Both the position numbers and the translations under genes were made by a program. From the NCBI GenBank assembly GCA_030651765.1, contig JAUSBY010000012.1:249501-313500 (forward strand): a stretch of DNA of 64,000 bases, given 5' to 3'. The notes beneath the pieces are model-generated. The model saw only the letters and a list, made by a program, of their open reading frames with translations, did not search any database and was not told the DNA's origin. Every line of letters begins with the position of its first letter. Position 1 is the first letter of the stretch. Shown here piece after piece: positions 25,770 to 36,896 of this stretch. The DNA is from Coriobacteriia bacterium (GTDB lineage: Bacteria > Actinomycetota > Coriobacteriia > Anaerosomatales > Anaerosomataceae).

Positions 25770-25881
25770 AGGGTGCTCCATATCTCGGCGGCAATTCCCG
25801 CGTTAGTCTAGCAGAATCGATGCCCGGGACACCCCGGCGACACCGCCCCGTCACCTTCTCCACGAGTTCTCCACACGCATG

Positions 25882-26823
25882 TCACGGGCGCTTCTTAAGC
25901 ACGCCCCGTGCCGCCTCGGCGATGTGCGGCGCGCTCAGGCCGAAGTGCTCCATGAGCTCGGCAGGCTCTCCTGACGTGCCGAAGACGTCGCGAACGCCCA
26001 CGCGCGCGAGCGGCACGGGCGCGAGTTCGCCGAGCGCCTCAGCCACCGCAGAGCCGAGTCCGCCGATGATCGAATGCTCCTCGCAGGTGACCACGGCCCC
26101 GGTCTTGCGTGCCGAGGCGGCCACCGCTTCGGCCGGGAACGGCTTGATCGTGGAGACGTCGAGCACCTCGGCATCGATGCCGTCGGCCGCAAGCGCGTCA
26201 GCGGCAGCGAGCGCCTGCTCGACCATGACGCCGCACGCAGCGAGCGTGACGTGCGCACCCTCGCGCACCACGCGCGCCTCGCCGAGCTCGAAGCGGTAGT
26301 CGTCACCGTAGATGGCCGGCGCGGCGACGCGACCGAGACGCACGTAAGACGGCCCCGGTGTGGTCGCCGCCACGCGAAGTGCGGCCTTGGCTGCCACGTA
26401 GTCGGCCGGCACGAGCACGCGCATGCCGGGGAGCACGCGCATGAGCGCGATGTCTTCGAGCATCTGGTGGCTGCCGCCGTCGGGGCCGACGGTTATGCCC
26501 GAGTGCGTGGGCGCGAGCTTCACATCCAGGGCCGAGTAGCAGACCGTGTTGCGGACCTGGTCGTACGCGCGTCCGGTGGCGAACACGGCAAAGCTGCCGG
26601 TGAACGCGATCTTACCGGCCACGGCGAGGCCCGCCGCGGTGCCGATCATGTTCTGCTCGGCGATGCCGACGTTGAAGAATCGCCCGGGATAGGCGGCGGC
26701 GAACTTGGCTGTCGTGGTCGAGCCGGACAGGTCGGCATCCACCGCCACGACGTCGAGACCCTCTCCGGCGAGCTCGATGAGCGTCTCGCCGAGCGCCTCA
26801 CGCGTTGCGCGCTTCGTGCTCAT
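25882..26823 (-). CDS. Transketolase, C-terminal subunit
   Basis: 313 residues: pyrimidine-binding and C-terminal domains of a split transketolase, containing FNVGIAEQNMIGTAAGLAVA with the catalytic Glu, and GPDGGSHQMLEDIALMRVLP. It combines with the N-terminal subunit encoded just upstream; ATG 26823 overlaps that gene by 4 nt (ATGA), which favours equimolar synthesis. The pair interconverts pentose, tetrose and hexose phosphates with thiamine diphosphate. Two-subunit transketolases are common in archaea and many anaerobic bacteria. Could instead be a dedicated DXS-like or sugar-specific enzyme, but the motif spacing favours transketolase. Confidence 0.93.
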   Translation of the reverse strand: MSTKRATREALGETLIELAGEGLDVVAVDADLSGSTTTAKFAAAYPGRFFNVGIAEQNMIGTAAGLAVAGKIAFTGSFAVFATGRAYDQVRNTVCYSALDVKLAPTHSGITVGPDGGSHQMLEDIALMRVLPGMRVLVPADYVAAKAALRVAATTPGPSYVRLGRVAAPAIYGDDYRFELGEARVVREGAHVTLAACGVMVEQALAAADALAADGIDAEVLDVSTIKPFPAEAVAASARKTGAVVTCEEHSIIGGLGSAVAEALGELAPVPLARVGVRDVFGTSGEPAELMEHFGLSAPHIAEAARGVLKKRP

Positions 26824-27686
26824 CGGGCACCTCCTTTGGCCGCCTCGACGGCTCGATCGACTGCCTCGCTCAGTTCGGCAAGCGCCGTTGCGGTCTGCTC
26901 GGCATTGGGGGCCTTGCCGTGCCAGCCGGCGTCGCCTTCCATGAACGAGACGCCCTTGCCCTTCACGGTGTAGGCCACGACGGCCACGGGCACGCCCGGA
27001 GTCGCCGGCGGCGCCGAGATGGCCTCGATCAGCTCGGCCACGTCGTGCCCGCCGGTCTCGCGGACCTCCCAGCCGAACGCGTCGAACTTCTCGGCCACGC
27101 CACCGAGGCACATCACCTCGGAACACGCGCCGTCGATCTGCAGCCCGTTGTGGTCGATGATGGCTACCACGTTGTCGAGGCCGTGGTGCGGCGCGAACAT
27201 CGCGGCCTCCCAGACCTCGCCTTCCTGCAGCTCGCCGTCGCCGAGCAGGCAGTAGACGTGCGCCGGAAAGCCGTCCATGCGCAGGCCGAGCGCGATGCCG
27301 TTTGCGATCGCCAGCCCCTGCCCGAGTGAGCCGGTGGAGACCTCTACGCCGGGGCACTTCAGGCAGTCGGGATGCCCCTGCAGGATGCTGCCGAGCTTGC
27401 GGAGCGTCTTCAGGTGATCGCGGCCGAAGTAGCCCGCGTCGGCGAGCGCGGCGTAGAGCACGGGGGCCGCGTGGCCTTTGGAGAGCACGAACCGGTCGCG
27501 ACCTGGCCACACGGGCCATCTGGGGTCGTACTGCATGATGCCGAAGTAGAGCGTCGCGACTATGTCTGCCGCGGAAAGCGACCCGCCGGGGTGCCCGCTG
27601 CCGGCCTCGGCGATCATCTCGACGATACTGTGACGCATCCGCGCGGCGCGCAGATCGATCTCCGCTACCAGTGCCGCATCAGTCAT
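26820..27686 (-). CDS. Transketolase, N-terminal subunit
   Basis: 288 residues: the thiamine-diphosphate-binding domain, with RFVLSKGHAAPVLYAALAD, GSLGQGLAIANGIALGLR, and the cofactor motif LLGDGELQEGEVWEAAMFA-IDHNGLQIDG (GDG...N). The N-terminus SAGSGHPGGSLS-type sequence (AEAGSGHPGGSLSAADIVAT) is diagnostic. It overlaps both neighbours by 4 nt: yitT upstream and the C-terminal subunit downstream. Together with that subunit it makes a complete enzyme of the non-oxidative pentose phosphate pathway. Confidence 0.94.
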   Translation of the reverse strand: MTDAALVAEIDLRAARMRHSIVEMIAEAGSGHPGGSLSAADIVATLYFGIMQYDPRWPVWPGRDRFVLSKGHAAPVLYAALADAGYFGRDHLKTLRKLGSILQGHPDCLKCPGVEVSTGSLGQGLAIANGIALGLRMDGFPAHVYCLLGDGELQEGEVWEAAMFAPHHGLDNVVAIIDHNGLQIDGACSEVMCLGGVAEKFDAFGWEVRETGGHDVAELIEAISAPPATPGVPVAVVAYTVKGKGVSFMEGDAGWHGKAPNAEQTATALAELSEAVDRAVEAAKGGAR

Positions 27687-28591
27687 GACTGGTCCCCGTT
27701 CTCCTTGAAGCCTTCACCAAGTACTTCGCGGACGTCCGCGATGATGAGGAACGCATCGGGGTCCACCGCGAGCACGAGTGCCTTGAGCGCATCGATCTCC
27801 CTGCGAGAGACGACCGTGAACACCATCTCCCTCGGCTCTGCCGAGTACAGGCCGCGTGCCACGAGTCCGGTGGCGCCGCGTCCGAGCTGGTGCAGGACGG
27901 CATCGGCCACACGCCCCGGCTCATCGCAGATGATGAAGGCAGCCTTCTCCACCGAGAGGCCCTCCTGGACCACATCGATGACGGTGCCCATGACGAAGAC
28001 GGCCACCGCGCCGTAGAGCGCCAGATCGGGACCGAGCACGATGGCGGCGGCCACGGTGACGACCGCATCGGCGGCGAGCATCAGCTGGCCGATGCCGAGA
28101 TTGACCTTGTCCACCAGCAGCTGCGCGATGATGTCGGTGCCGCCTGTGTTGCCACGTGCTTTGAACACGAGGCCCATGCCGATGCCGGTGACTGCGCCGC
28201 CGTAGAGGACCGCGAGCAGACGATCGCCCGAGGCCAGGTGCGGCGTAAAGGGCGCGAGCAGGTCGACGGCAAGCGACATGGCCACCATGCCGTAGACGGT
28301 CTTGGCGCCGTAGCGCCACCCCTTCATCCGTACACCGATGATGAGCAGGATGCTGTTCATCGCGAGCATCTGCATGCCGATCGGCACGTTCACGCCGAAC
28401 TTGTCCTGGAAGAGGTAGTAGAAGACGGTGGCAAGGCCCGAGACGCCGCCCGCCGCAAGCTTGTTGGGGATGAGGAACGCGTTCAGACCCCACGCCGTGA
28501 CGAGGATGCCGAAGGTCATGAGCGCGTAGTCGCGCACGCGCCGGCTCTTGAGCACGGTCGACGGATTCGCGCGAGACAGCACCCGCTTCAT
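27683..28591 (-). CDS. YitT-family membrane protein (DUF161/DUF2179)
   Basis: 302 residues. Five to six membrane helices (ALMTFGILVTAWGLNAFLIP, MLAMNSILLIIGVRM, GGAVTGIGMGLVFKARGNTG with the conserved GGTD motif) and a cytoplasmic C-terminal DUF2179 domain (MVFTVVSRREIDALKALVLA, DAFLIIADVREVLGEGF). Family members are widespread in Gram-positives; transport function is suspected but not established. ATG 28591 is used; an in-frame TTG one codon earlier abuts the prfB stop. Sits between prfB and the split transketolase, overlapping the latter by 4 nt. Confidence 0.88.
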   Translation of the reverse strand: MKRVLSRANPSTVLKSRRVRDYALMTFGILVTAWGLNAFLIPNKLAAGGVSGLATVFYYLFQDKFGVNVPIGMQMLAMNSILLIIGVRMKGWRYGAKTVYGMVAMSLAVDLLAPFTPHLASGDRLLAVLYGGAVTGIGMGLVFKARGNTGGTDIIAQLLVDKVNLGIGQLMLAADAVVTVAAAIVLGPDLALYGAVAVFVMGTVIDVVQEGLSVEKAAFIICDEPGRVADAVLHQLGRGATGLVARGLYSAEPREMVFTVVSRREIDALKALVLAVDPDAFLIIADVREVLGEGFKENGDQS

Positions 28592-28594
28592 CAA

Positions 28595-29737
28595 CTACTC
28601 TTCTCCCCCGCCGACCGCCACGGCCTGCTCGCCCGACACTCGCCACCGATGATAGCCCACCACGAACTCATCGAGGTCCCCGTCGAGCACGCCGTTCACG
28701 TCGCCGGTCTCAACGCCGGTGCGAACGTCCTTAACCATCTGGTAGGGGTACAGCACGTAGTTGCGAATCTGGCTGCCGAATGAGATCTCCTGGCGCTCGC
28801 CCTTGAGCGCGTCGAGCTCGGCGCGGCGCTTCTCCTGCTGAAGCTCGTACAGGCGCGAGCGGAGGATCGTCATCGCCGTCGCCTTGTTCTTGAGCTGGCT
28901 CTTCTCGTTCTGGCAGGTGACCACCAGCCCGCTCGGGATGTGCGTGATGCGCACCGCCGAGTCGGTGGTGTTCACGCTCTGGCCGCCCGGACCGCTGGAG
29001 CGGTAGACGTCGATGCGCAGGTCCTCGTCCCGAATCTCCACCTCGACGTCGTCGGGGAGGACCGGAAGGACCTCGACGCGCGCGAACGTGGTCTGACGGC
29101 GCTTCTTCTCGTCGGTGGGACTGATCCGCACGAGACGGTGCACGCCGTTTTCCGAAGTGAGCATGCCGTACGCGTTGCGGCCGTGCACGGTGAACACGGC
29201 GCGGTCGATGCCGAGTTCGACGCCGTCCGGCGCGTCGTGGAGGTCGACCTTCCACTTCCGGCTCGCCGCGTATTTGGAGAGCATCTTCAAGAGCATCTCT
29301 GCCCAGTCCTGCGCCTCGAGGCCACCCTGGCCCGGCAGGATGGTGACGAGCGCGTCGCCCGCGTCGAACTCGCCGGTGAACCAGGATGCGAGCTCGAGAT
29401 CGTTGGCGCGTCGCGCGATATCCTTGAGCGCGACGGTGGCCTCGGCGGCCATACCCTCGTCGGCCTCGGCGAGCGCGAGTTCGTTTGCCACCTCGAGTTC
29501 GTCGAGGTCGGCCACCATCGACTCGTAGGATTCGATCTCGTCGCGCAGGCCGGAAGCCTGCGCCATCACCTGTTGTGCCTGGTTCTGGTCGTTCCAGAAG
29601 TCGGGCGCCGTGGTGCGCTCCTCGAGCGCGGCAAGATCGGCGCGCTTCTCTTCGAGATGCAGGTACTCGGCGATGCGCGCCACGCGCTCGCGAAGCACCT
29701 GGATGTCTGCTGTGCGGTCTTCGATCATGGATCTCAC
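28595..29737 (-). CDS. prfB: Peptide chain release factor 2 with variant SPT tripeptide
   Basis: 380 residues, uninterrupted: the programmed +1 frameshift of many prfB genes is absent. GGQ is intact (SSGPGGQSVNTTDS, Gln253) for peptidyl-tRNA hydrolysis. The stop-codon-reading tripeptide, SPF in typical RF2, reads Ser206-Pro207-Thr208 (LVRISPTDEKKRRQT) here; Thr occupies the third position as in the PxT motif of RF1. GTG 29737 follows GAGG; ATG three codons later is possible. All three stop codons are used in this window. secA lies 57 nt upstream and yitT immediately downstream. Confidence 0.94.
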   Translation of the reverse strand: MRSMIEDRTADIQVLRERVARIAEYLHLEEKRADLAALEERTTAPDFWNDQNQAQQVMAQASGLRDEIESYESMVADLDELEVANELALAEADEGMAAEATVALKDIARRANDLELASWFTGEFDAGDALVTILPGQGGLEAQDWAEMLLKMLSKYAASRKWKVDLHDAPDGVELGIDRAVFTVHGRNAYGMLTSENGVHRLVRISPTDEKKRRQTTFARVEVLPVLPDDVEVEIRDEDLRIDVYRSSGPGGQSVNTTDSAVRITHIPSGLVVTCQNEKSQLKNKATAMTILRSRLYELQQEKRRAELDALKGERQEISFGSQIRNYVLYPYQMVKDVRTGVETGDVNGVLDGDLDEFVVGYHRWRVSGEQAVAVGGGEE

Positions 29738-29794
29738 ACTACCTCACGTGCCAACGGACAGGGACCCTTACTGCGGCGCTTCAGGCCGCCCGGG

Positions 29795-32578
<2,784 letters not shown>

Positions 32579-32699
32579 GAAAGAGGCGCTCCTCTGGGAG
32601 TGTAGCGAACGTGGAAAGAGCCAAGAGATTGTAGCACGCAGGGTGGGGCGGGGAGGGGCTGGTGGACAGGGGGCGTGGGGAGGGTGGGGGTGAATGTGA

Positions 32700-32727
32700 G
32701 GGCCGAGGGTCATTCAACCCCCGGCCC
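32700..32727. terminator. Hairpin downstream of the MalT/SARP gene
   Basis: GGGCCGAGGG and CCCCCGGCCC pair over ten positions with one A-C mismatch around an 8-nt loop. It lies in the gap between secA and the regulator gene. Orientation is unclear and there is no T-run. Confidence 0.4.
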
Positions 32728-32742
32728 CTGCAGCGTAGCCCC

Positions 32743-32845
32743 GGAGGCCTGCGCCAGCCCGCTAGCAGAGCCGGTGCCCCTCAGGAGGTCTCCCGTCTCC
32801 TCACCGCTCCGCCTACGAGCTGTGCGCGCCGTATGGCAGGCCTCC
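32743..32845. ncRNA. Candidate rod-like structured RNA or complex inverted repeat
   Basis: Nested complementary segments: GGAGGCCTGC (32743-32752) with GCAGGCCTCC (32836-32845); GAG-CGGTG (32768-32776, one bulged C) with CACCGCTC (32802-32809); AGGAG (32783-32787) with CTCCT (32797-32801). They fold into one rod of about 103 nt inside the 324-base secA-regulator gap, which holds no credible gene. Either strand could be transcribed. It does not match SRP RNA or tRNA signatures. It could be a 6S-like or regulatory RNA, or a terminator complex. Confidence 0.35.
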
Positions 32846-32902
32846 CGAACTCGCCGCGAAGGCACCGTACCTCGCGCTCCTTAACTGGGTATGGTTGGTC
32901 GC

Positions 32903-35900
32903 TTAACCACGTGTGGAAGATCGGCGGTACTCAGGTTCAGCATCCTCCATCGCGAGGACGGCCTGGTAGATCATCGTGGTCTCTGCAGACGGATCGATTC
33001 CAAGATCGTCGACCAAGCGCGTCCGGCAGGCTAGGTAGGCCTCAATCGCCCGGCTCCTCTGCCCCGCATTCATCTGACAGCGCATCATGACCTGATACAC
33101 GTCCTCACGCCACGGATCGATGCCCGATGCTCTGCACGCGAAATCTACCGCTAGCGAGTGCTCGCCCGCCGCCTCGGCGACGCGCGCAGCGGCAAGCAGG
33201 CCGTCACAGAAACCATGCTTCACGTGATCCCTGACTTCGCTGACCCAGTCATCGTAGACATCGCCGGGCAGGAGATCGCCACGATACAGGTCCATCAGCT
33301 CCCGCGCCGCGAACGCAGTCCGACCACAATCGCCCGACGCAGCGGCCAGTCGGAGCGACTCGAGTCGTTTGTAAAACTCATCAAGGTCACTCCGCACGAG
33401 ATTGGTCACTCTGCACAGTCCACCAACGTGCTGAATGCAGCGGCCAGCTAGGTGGGACGGCCCATCGAAGGACAGCATCCGCCTCAGCGTGCTCCACATG
33501 ACATAGAAGTTGTTCCGCGCGTGCGCGTCGTCCATATCGGGCCACAGTCGCTCGAGAATGAGATCGCGTGGGACGTCACGACCCCGCTCAAGCACGAGCA
33601 TCACCAGAATGGCCCGGGACTTGCGCTTCCGCCAAGCCGTCTCATCGATCCTACCGAGTACACTCGACACCTCGAGGCCGCCGAAAAGGCGCACGTAGCA
33701 CAGCGGCTCGACAGCCATGGAGGCATGCATAGTCAAGGTGGGCTGGTCGGGCACCGCGCGCATCGGCAAGAGTCCAGAATGGCGCTCCAGAAGACCCACC
33801 GACACCTCTGCGGGCAGCCACGAGGATGCGAAGGACAGGGCGCTCTGACACGTCTCATCTGGGACCAGGCCGAGAAGTCGCGCTGGTAGCATGTCGACTC
33901 CCACCGCCGCGGCCAGTGCGCCGAGGGTAGCCGGGAACGCACGAAGATGCATCGCTACTTGATAGTTCAGAGAACCGGTCCGGATGTAACCCGCGTGGGG
34001 TGCCAGCCGCTCGATCGCCTGAGCATCGCGCTCACTGCGCAAGTCGATCTCGGCCCGAAGAAGGTCGATGCGGAGGTGATGCGCGAGCGCATGAACGCTC
34101 AGTCCGTCGCCCAGAACCTCCTCAATGAGTGCCCACGAGCCACGCACATCTCCCAATGCAAGAAGTGAGGCCGCAATCTCGATACGTGCCGAAGCAGCCA
34201 GCAGCGAAACAGCATCACCGCGGGAACCCAGGGCTGACAACGAACGCTCACCAAGCGCGAGGGAGCGAGACGTCCTGCCGACCGCACGCTCACCTGCCGC
34301 AGCGTGCGCGCACACCAGCGATAGTCCCATCGTGTCCGCGAAGGTGGCGAGAACCTCGGCTGCCCGACCGAATAGCACCGCCCCCGCCTCTGTACTATCG
34401 CGTGCGTACTCAACACCGAATTGTGTGCTCAGCGCATACGCGTGGAGCTGCCTCAACCCGGCGCGCTCAGCCTCGCGACCCACGTCGCTCGCCAGCGCCC
34501 AGGCGTCCTCCATGCTCCCCATCTCGAGAACCGCCGCCGCGTGATTCGCCCGAACAAGTAGCCGCTGTACAGGCGAGAGATCGCCCCTGGCGGCGACAGC
34601 ACCGATGGCGCGAGCTGCAGCCACCCAGTCACCGCAACACAGGCCATCGATGCAGCCCACGCTGTTCACCGCATTAACAGCCTCATCGGATCCGATGTCT
34701 AATCCGTGGAGAAGGGCGCGGACCCGGGCAGTGCGAGCACGGGCGACTTCAATGTCGCCCTTGACTGCGTCGGCGACAGCCAAGTACGCCTGAACGAGTG
34801 ACTCCTGCGAGGGGGCGAGAGCGCCGGGTGCACCAGAGTCCAGATGATGCAGGATGTCACGGGCACCCGCGAGCTCACCCGCATCAATCGTTAACCTGGC
34901 TGTCAAGAGCGACGCCGCCACAGCAGTAGCACTGTCTCCAGCGTGAGAAGCGAGAGCCTGGGCTGCCACGGCACTCCGCAGCGCCTCATCAGTCCGCTCA
35001 AGCTGTCGAAGAATCGCCGCGTTCAGAAGAAGTGCGCGGGGACGGCCCGCCAGCACTCTCAGCGGGACCTGGCACAGGCAGCGCTGCATGACAGCGGGGC
35101 CGACCGCTCTGAGCATCCCCTCACCGGCCGCCTCACACCACTCGAGAGCCTCCTGGGCGTCGCCGTCCGTCATCAGCACGCGCGCCATGCGCTCGTACGC
35201 TCCCCGCGAATCCAAGGCGCCGAGCATGCGTCCCCGGAGCGTCGCCTTTCGATCTGGGCTCAACCGACTCGAGGATTGTGTGCACGCGGCGCGAGCGAGC
35301 GCCGCGTGCACCTGGAATCGCGCCGGTGACCAAGTCGAACCGGAAGATGCGCTGAATAGCGGCATCGCGCTGCAGAGAGAGGGCCAGTCGAGGGCGCCGA
35401 CCGGAAGCCCCACGCTCTCGGCGAGGTCATCGATCGCGCCATCGCCGAGAAGCGCAGCGCAGTACATGAACTCGAACATCCAGTCCGGCATCTGCCACAG
35501 GAGGTGGTCGGTGTACCAGAGCAAGTCCTGAGCCTCCGCACACTCGACCGCGGCCGCTGGGTGACGGATCATCAGCGAGACCAGCGCAGCCTGACCGCCG
35601 GATCGGGCCAGAATCAGGTCAGCACAGGGGCTGGCGTCCTCCCCACACACCTCGAGAAGGGCCTCCACTTCGTGCTGCCGGAAGCGCAGATCAGCATGAT
35701 CGATTGTCCACAGCCGAGAACAGTCGAGTCCCTCGACAACTATGCACCGGCATGTGATGAGCAGTCGGCTACCGGCCGCTGTGCGTCTCACGATGTACTC
35801 CGCAAGGCGCACGAGGCCCGGAAGGTCGACAGCAGTCCCACCGTTGTCAAGCACGACGCACAGCTGCAGATCATGCAGACGAGTCATCTCTTGATCGAGG

Positions 35901-36223
35901 GCGAGCCGGGCCTCCGCGCTGATCACTCCGAGCTCCGACAGCGCTGCGTCACCTGCGAGTGCTCCTGTCCCTTTGCGAAGAAGAGCCGCTCCGAGTGCAC
36001 AGATCGCCGAGTCCTCACTGACGTCATGCTCGTGAAGGTCTATCCAGACGATGTCGTCGAACGTTCCACAGAGGGCGAACTGCGCCGCCAGCACGCTCTT
36101 CCCATAACCAGACGGCGCACACGCGATCGTGAGCAGGGGTGCATGGGCCCGAAAGAGGGCCACGAGCCGCTCCCGCCGAATGACAGAACCGAAGTCCGGA
36201 ACAGAACACTCAACTCTCTCCAT
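32903..36223 (-). CDS. Large MalT/LuxR-type ATPase regulator with C-terminal SARP (OmpR-like plus BTAD) module
   Basis: 1106 residues. N-terminal STAND/AAA-like ATPase with Walker A ACAPSGYGKSVLAAQF (about 34-49) and Walker B LQLCVVLDNGG; a long alpha-helical TPR-like sensor region (about 330-820); then a winged-helix domain (YVRLFGGLEVSSV ... WRKRKSRAILVMLVLERGRD, LILERLWPDMDDAHARNNFY) and a bacterial transcriptional activation domain ending IEAYLACRTRLVDDLGIDPS. Classical MalT has a LuxR helix-turn-helix there, and classical SARPs put the DNA-binding module first. A ligand-controlled activator is likely; target and inducer are unknown. Third-codon GC looks lower than in flanking genes. Confidence 0.85.
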   Translation of the reverse strand: MERVECSVPDFGSVIRRERLVALFRAHAPLLTIACAPSGYGKSVLAAQFALCGTFDDIVWIDLHEHDVSEDSAICALGAALLRKGTGALAGDAALSELGVISAEARLALDQEMTRLHDLQLCVVLDNGGTAVDLPGLVRLAEYIVRRTAAGSRLLITCRCIVVEGLDCSRLWTIDHADLRFRQHEVEALLEVCGEDASPCADLILARSGGQAALVSLMIRHPAAAVECAEAQDLLWYTDHLLWQMPDWMFEFMYCAALLGDGAIDDLAESVGLPVGALDWPSLCSAMPLFSASSGSTWSPARFQVHAALARAACTQSSSRLSPDRKATLRGRMLGALDSRGAYERMARVLMTDGDAQEALEWCEAAGEGMLRAVGPAVMQRCLCQVPLRVLAGRPRALLLNAAILRQLERTDEALRSAVAAQALASHAGDSATAVAASLLTARLTIDAGELAGARDILHHLDSGAPGALAPSQESLVQAYLAVADAVKGDIEVARARTARVRALLHGLDIGSDEAVNAVNSVGCIDGLCCGDWVAAARAIGAVAARGDLSPVQRLLVRANHAAAVLEMGSMEDAWALASDVGREAERAGLRQLHAYALSTQFGVEYARDSTEAGAVLFGRAAEVLATFADTMGLSLVCAHAAAGERAVGRTSRSLALGERSLSALGSRGDAVSLLAASARIEIAASLLALGDVRGSWALIEEVLGDGLSVHALAHHLRIDLLRAEIDLRSERDAQAIERLAPHAGYIRTGSLNYQVAMHLRAFPATLGALAAAVGVDMLPARLLGLVPDETCQSALSFASSWLPAEVSVGLLERHSGLLPMRAVPDQPTLTMHASMAVEPLCYVRLFGGLEVSSVLGRIDETAWRKRKSRAILVMLVLERGRDVPRDLILERLWPDMDDAHARNNFYVMWSTLRRMLSFDGPSHLAGRCIQHVGGLCRVTNLVRSDLDEFYKRLESLRLAAASGDCGRTAFAARELMDLYRGDLLPGDVYDDWVSEVRDHVKHGFCDGLLAAARVAEAAGEHSLAVDFACRASGIDPWREDVYQVMMRCQMNAGQRSRAIEAYLACRTRLVDDLGIDPSAETTMIYQAVLAMEDAEPEYRRSSTRG

Positions 36224-36263
36224 GGCCGCAAGCCCCCCGACTCAGCGATGGAGACCTCATGAG

Positions 36264-36280
36264 GATGCATATATTGCATC
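36264..36280. promoter_or_regulatory. AT-rich dyad upstream of the MalT/SARP gene
   Basis: GATGCA-TATAT-TGCATC lies 41 bases before the regulator start codon (minus strand), in one of the few AT-rich spots nearby. Candidate operator and -10 region; autoregulation is possible. Confidence 0.4.
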
Positions 36281-36344
36281 TCATCCGAACAAGAAGCGCA
36301 AGACATCAGTTACGGCATGCAACAACGCCGCTAACGCTCGCGGA

Positions 36345-36896
36345 TCAACACCGCACCCCCCTGCTCCCCGCCCACACCCACGCAGCAAGCCCGAACGAAA
36401 GCAGCAAGTCCCCCACACTCACGACACCGCGCTGCCACGCAGGTCCGGGTACCGCGATAACGTCTGCCAGCATGACCAGCCACGTGTCCTCGTCGATCGC
36501 CTCGTGCAGGCACTCGCTCTCGAGGGCGGCCCCGGCATCACTCCTCGTCGCTCCTATCTCCGAGGTGGCCTTGAGGCTCACCGGCATTGCGCCGTTGAAG
36601 CCGATCACGAGAACGTTGAGCGCGATGCCGAGTCCGGCAAACGCCAGCATCCATCGCCTCGGCGCGTTGAGAAAGAGCACTACGGCGAGCGCCGCCATCA
36701 TCAACAACCAGATGATGATGCTGAGCCCACACGGCAGACCGATCCGGCGCGCGATTGCAGGCCACGCCAGTTGCAGCGGCAACAGCACCAGGAGCACCCA
36801 CTCACCGGTGAGATGCTCTGCCTCGAGCCTCTTGAGCGAGCCGCCCGTGAAAAGCGAGGCCACGAGCGCGACGAGGATCGCTTCGAAGAGGATCAC
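36345..36896 (-). CDS. DUF5317-type integral membrane protein
   Basis: 183 residues with about five hydrophobic segments (ILFEAILVALVASLF, WVLLVLLPLQLAW, LSIIIWLLMMAALAVVLFL, MLAFAGLGIALNVLVIGFNG, VGDLLLSFGLAAWVWAGS). GFNGAMPVS and the Asp-containing MLADVIAVP match DUF5317 members, which are common in Actinobacteria beside HD-domain proteins and of unknown role. GTG 36896 overlaps the preceding HD gene stop (GTGA), so it is co-translated with the HD pair and ends 121 nt before the MalT/SARP gene. Confidence 0.75.
   Translation of the reverse strand: MILFEAILVALVASLFTGGSLKRLEAEHLTGEWVLLVLLPLQLAWPAIARRIGLPCGLSIIIWLLMMAALAVVLFLNAPRRWMLAFAGLGIALNVLVIGFNGAMPVSLKATSEIGATRSDAGAALESECLHEAIDEDTWLVMLADVIAVPGPAWQRGVVSVGDLLLSFGLAAWVWAGSRGVRC

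Noticed and set aside
29114-29122. UGA codon reassignment explaining the SPT variant
   Set aside because: Many genes here end naturally at TGA (for example those ending at 1090, 5527 and 26820) with no downstream extension that would make sense.
28595-29737. Programmed frameshift in prfB
   Set aside because: The reading frame is continuous from GTG 29737 to the stop; no internal TGA with an upstream Shine-Dalgarno-like slip site exists.
32743-32845. Selenocysteine tRNA or SRP RNA
   Set aside because: Length and 10-bp end pairing are suggestive, but no T-loop TTCRA, no CCA-side context and no SRP GGAAGG/AGCAGC core are present.
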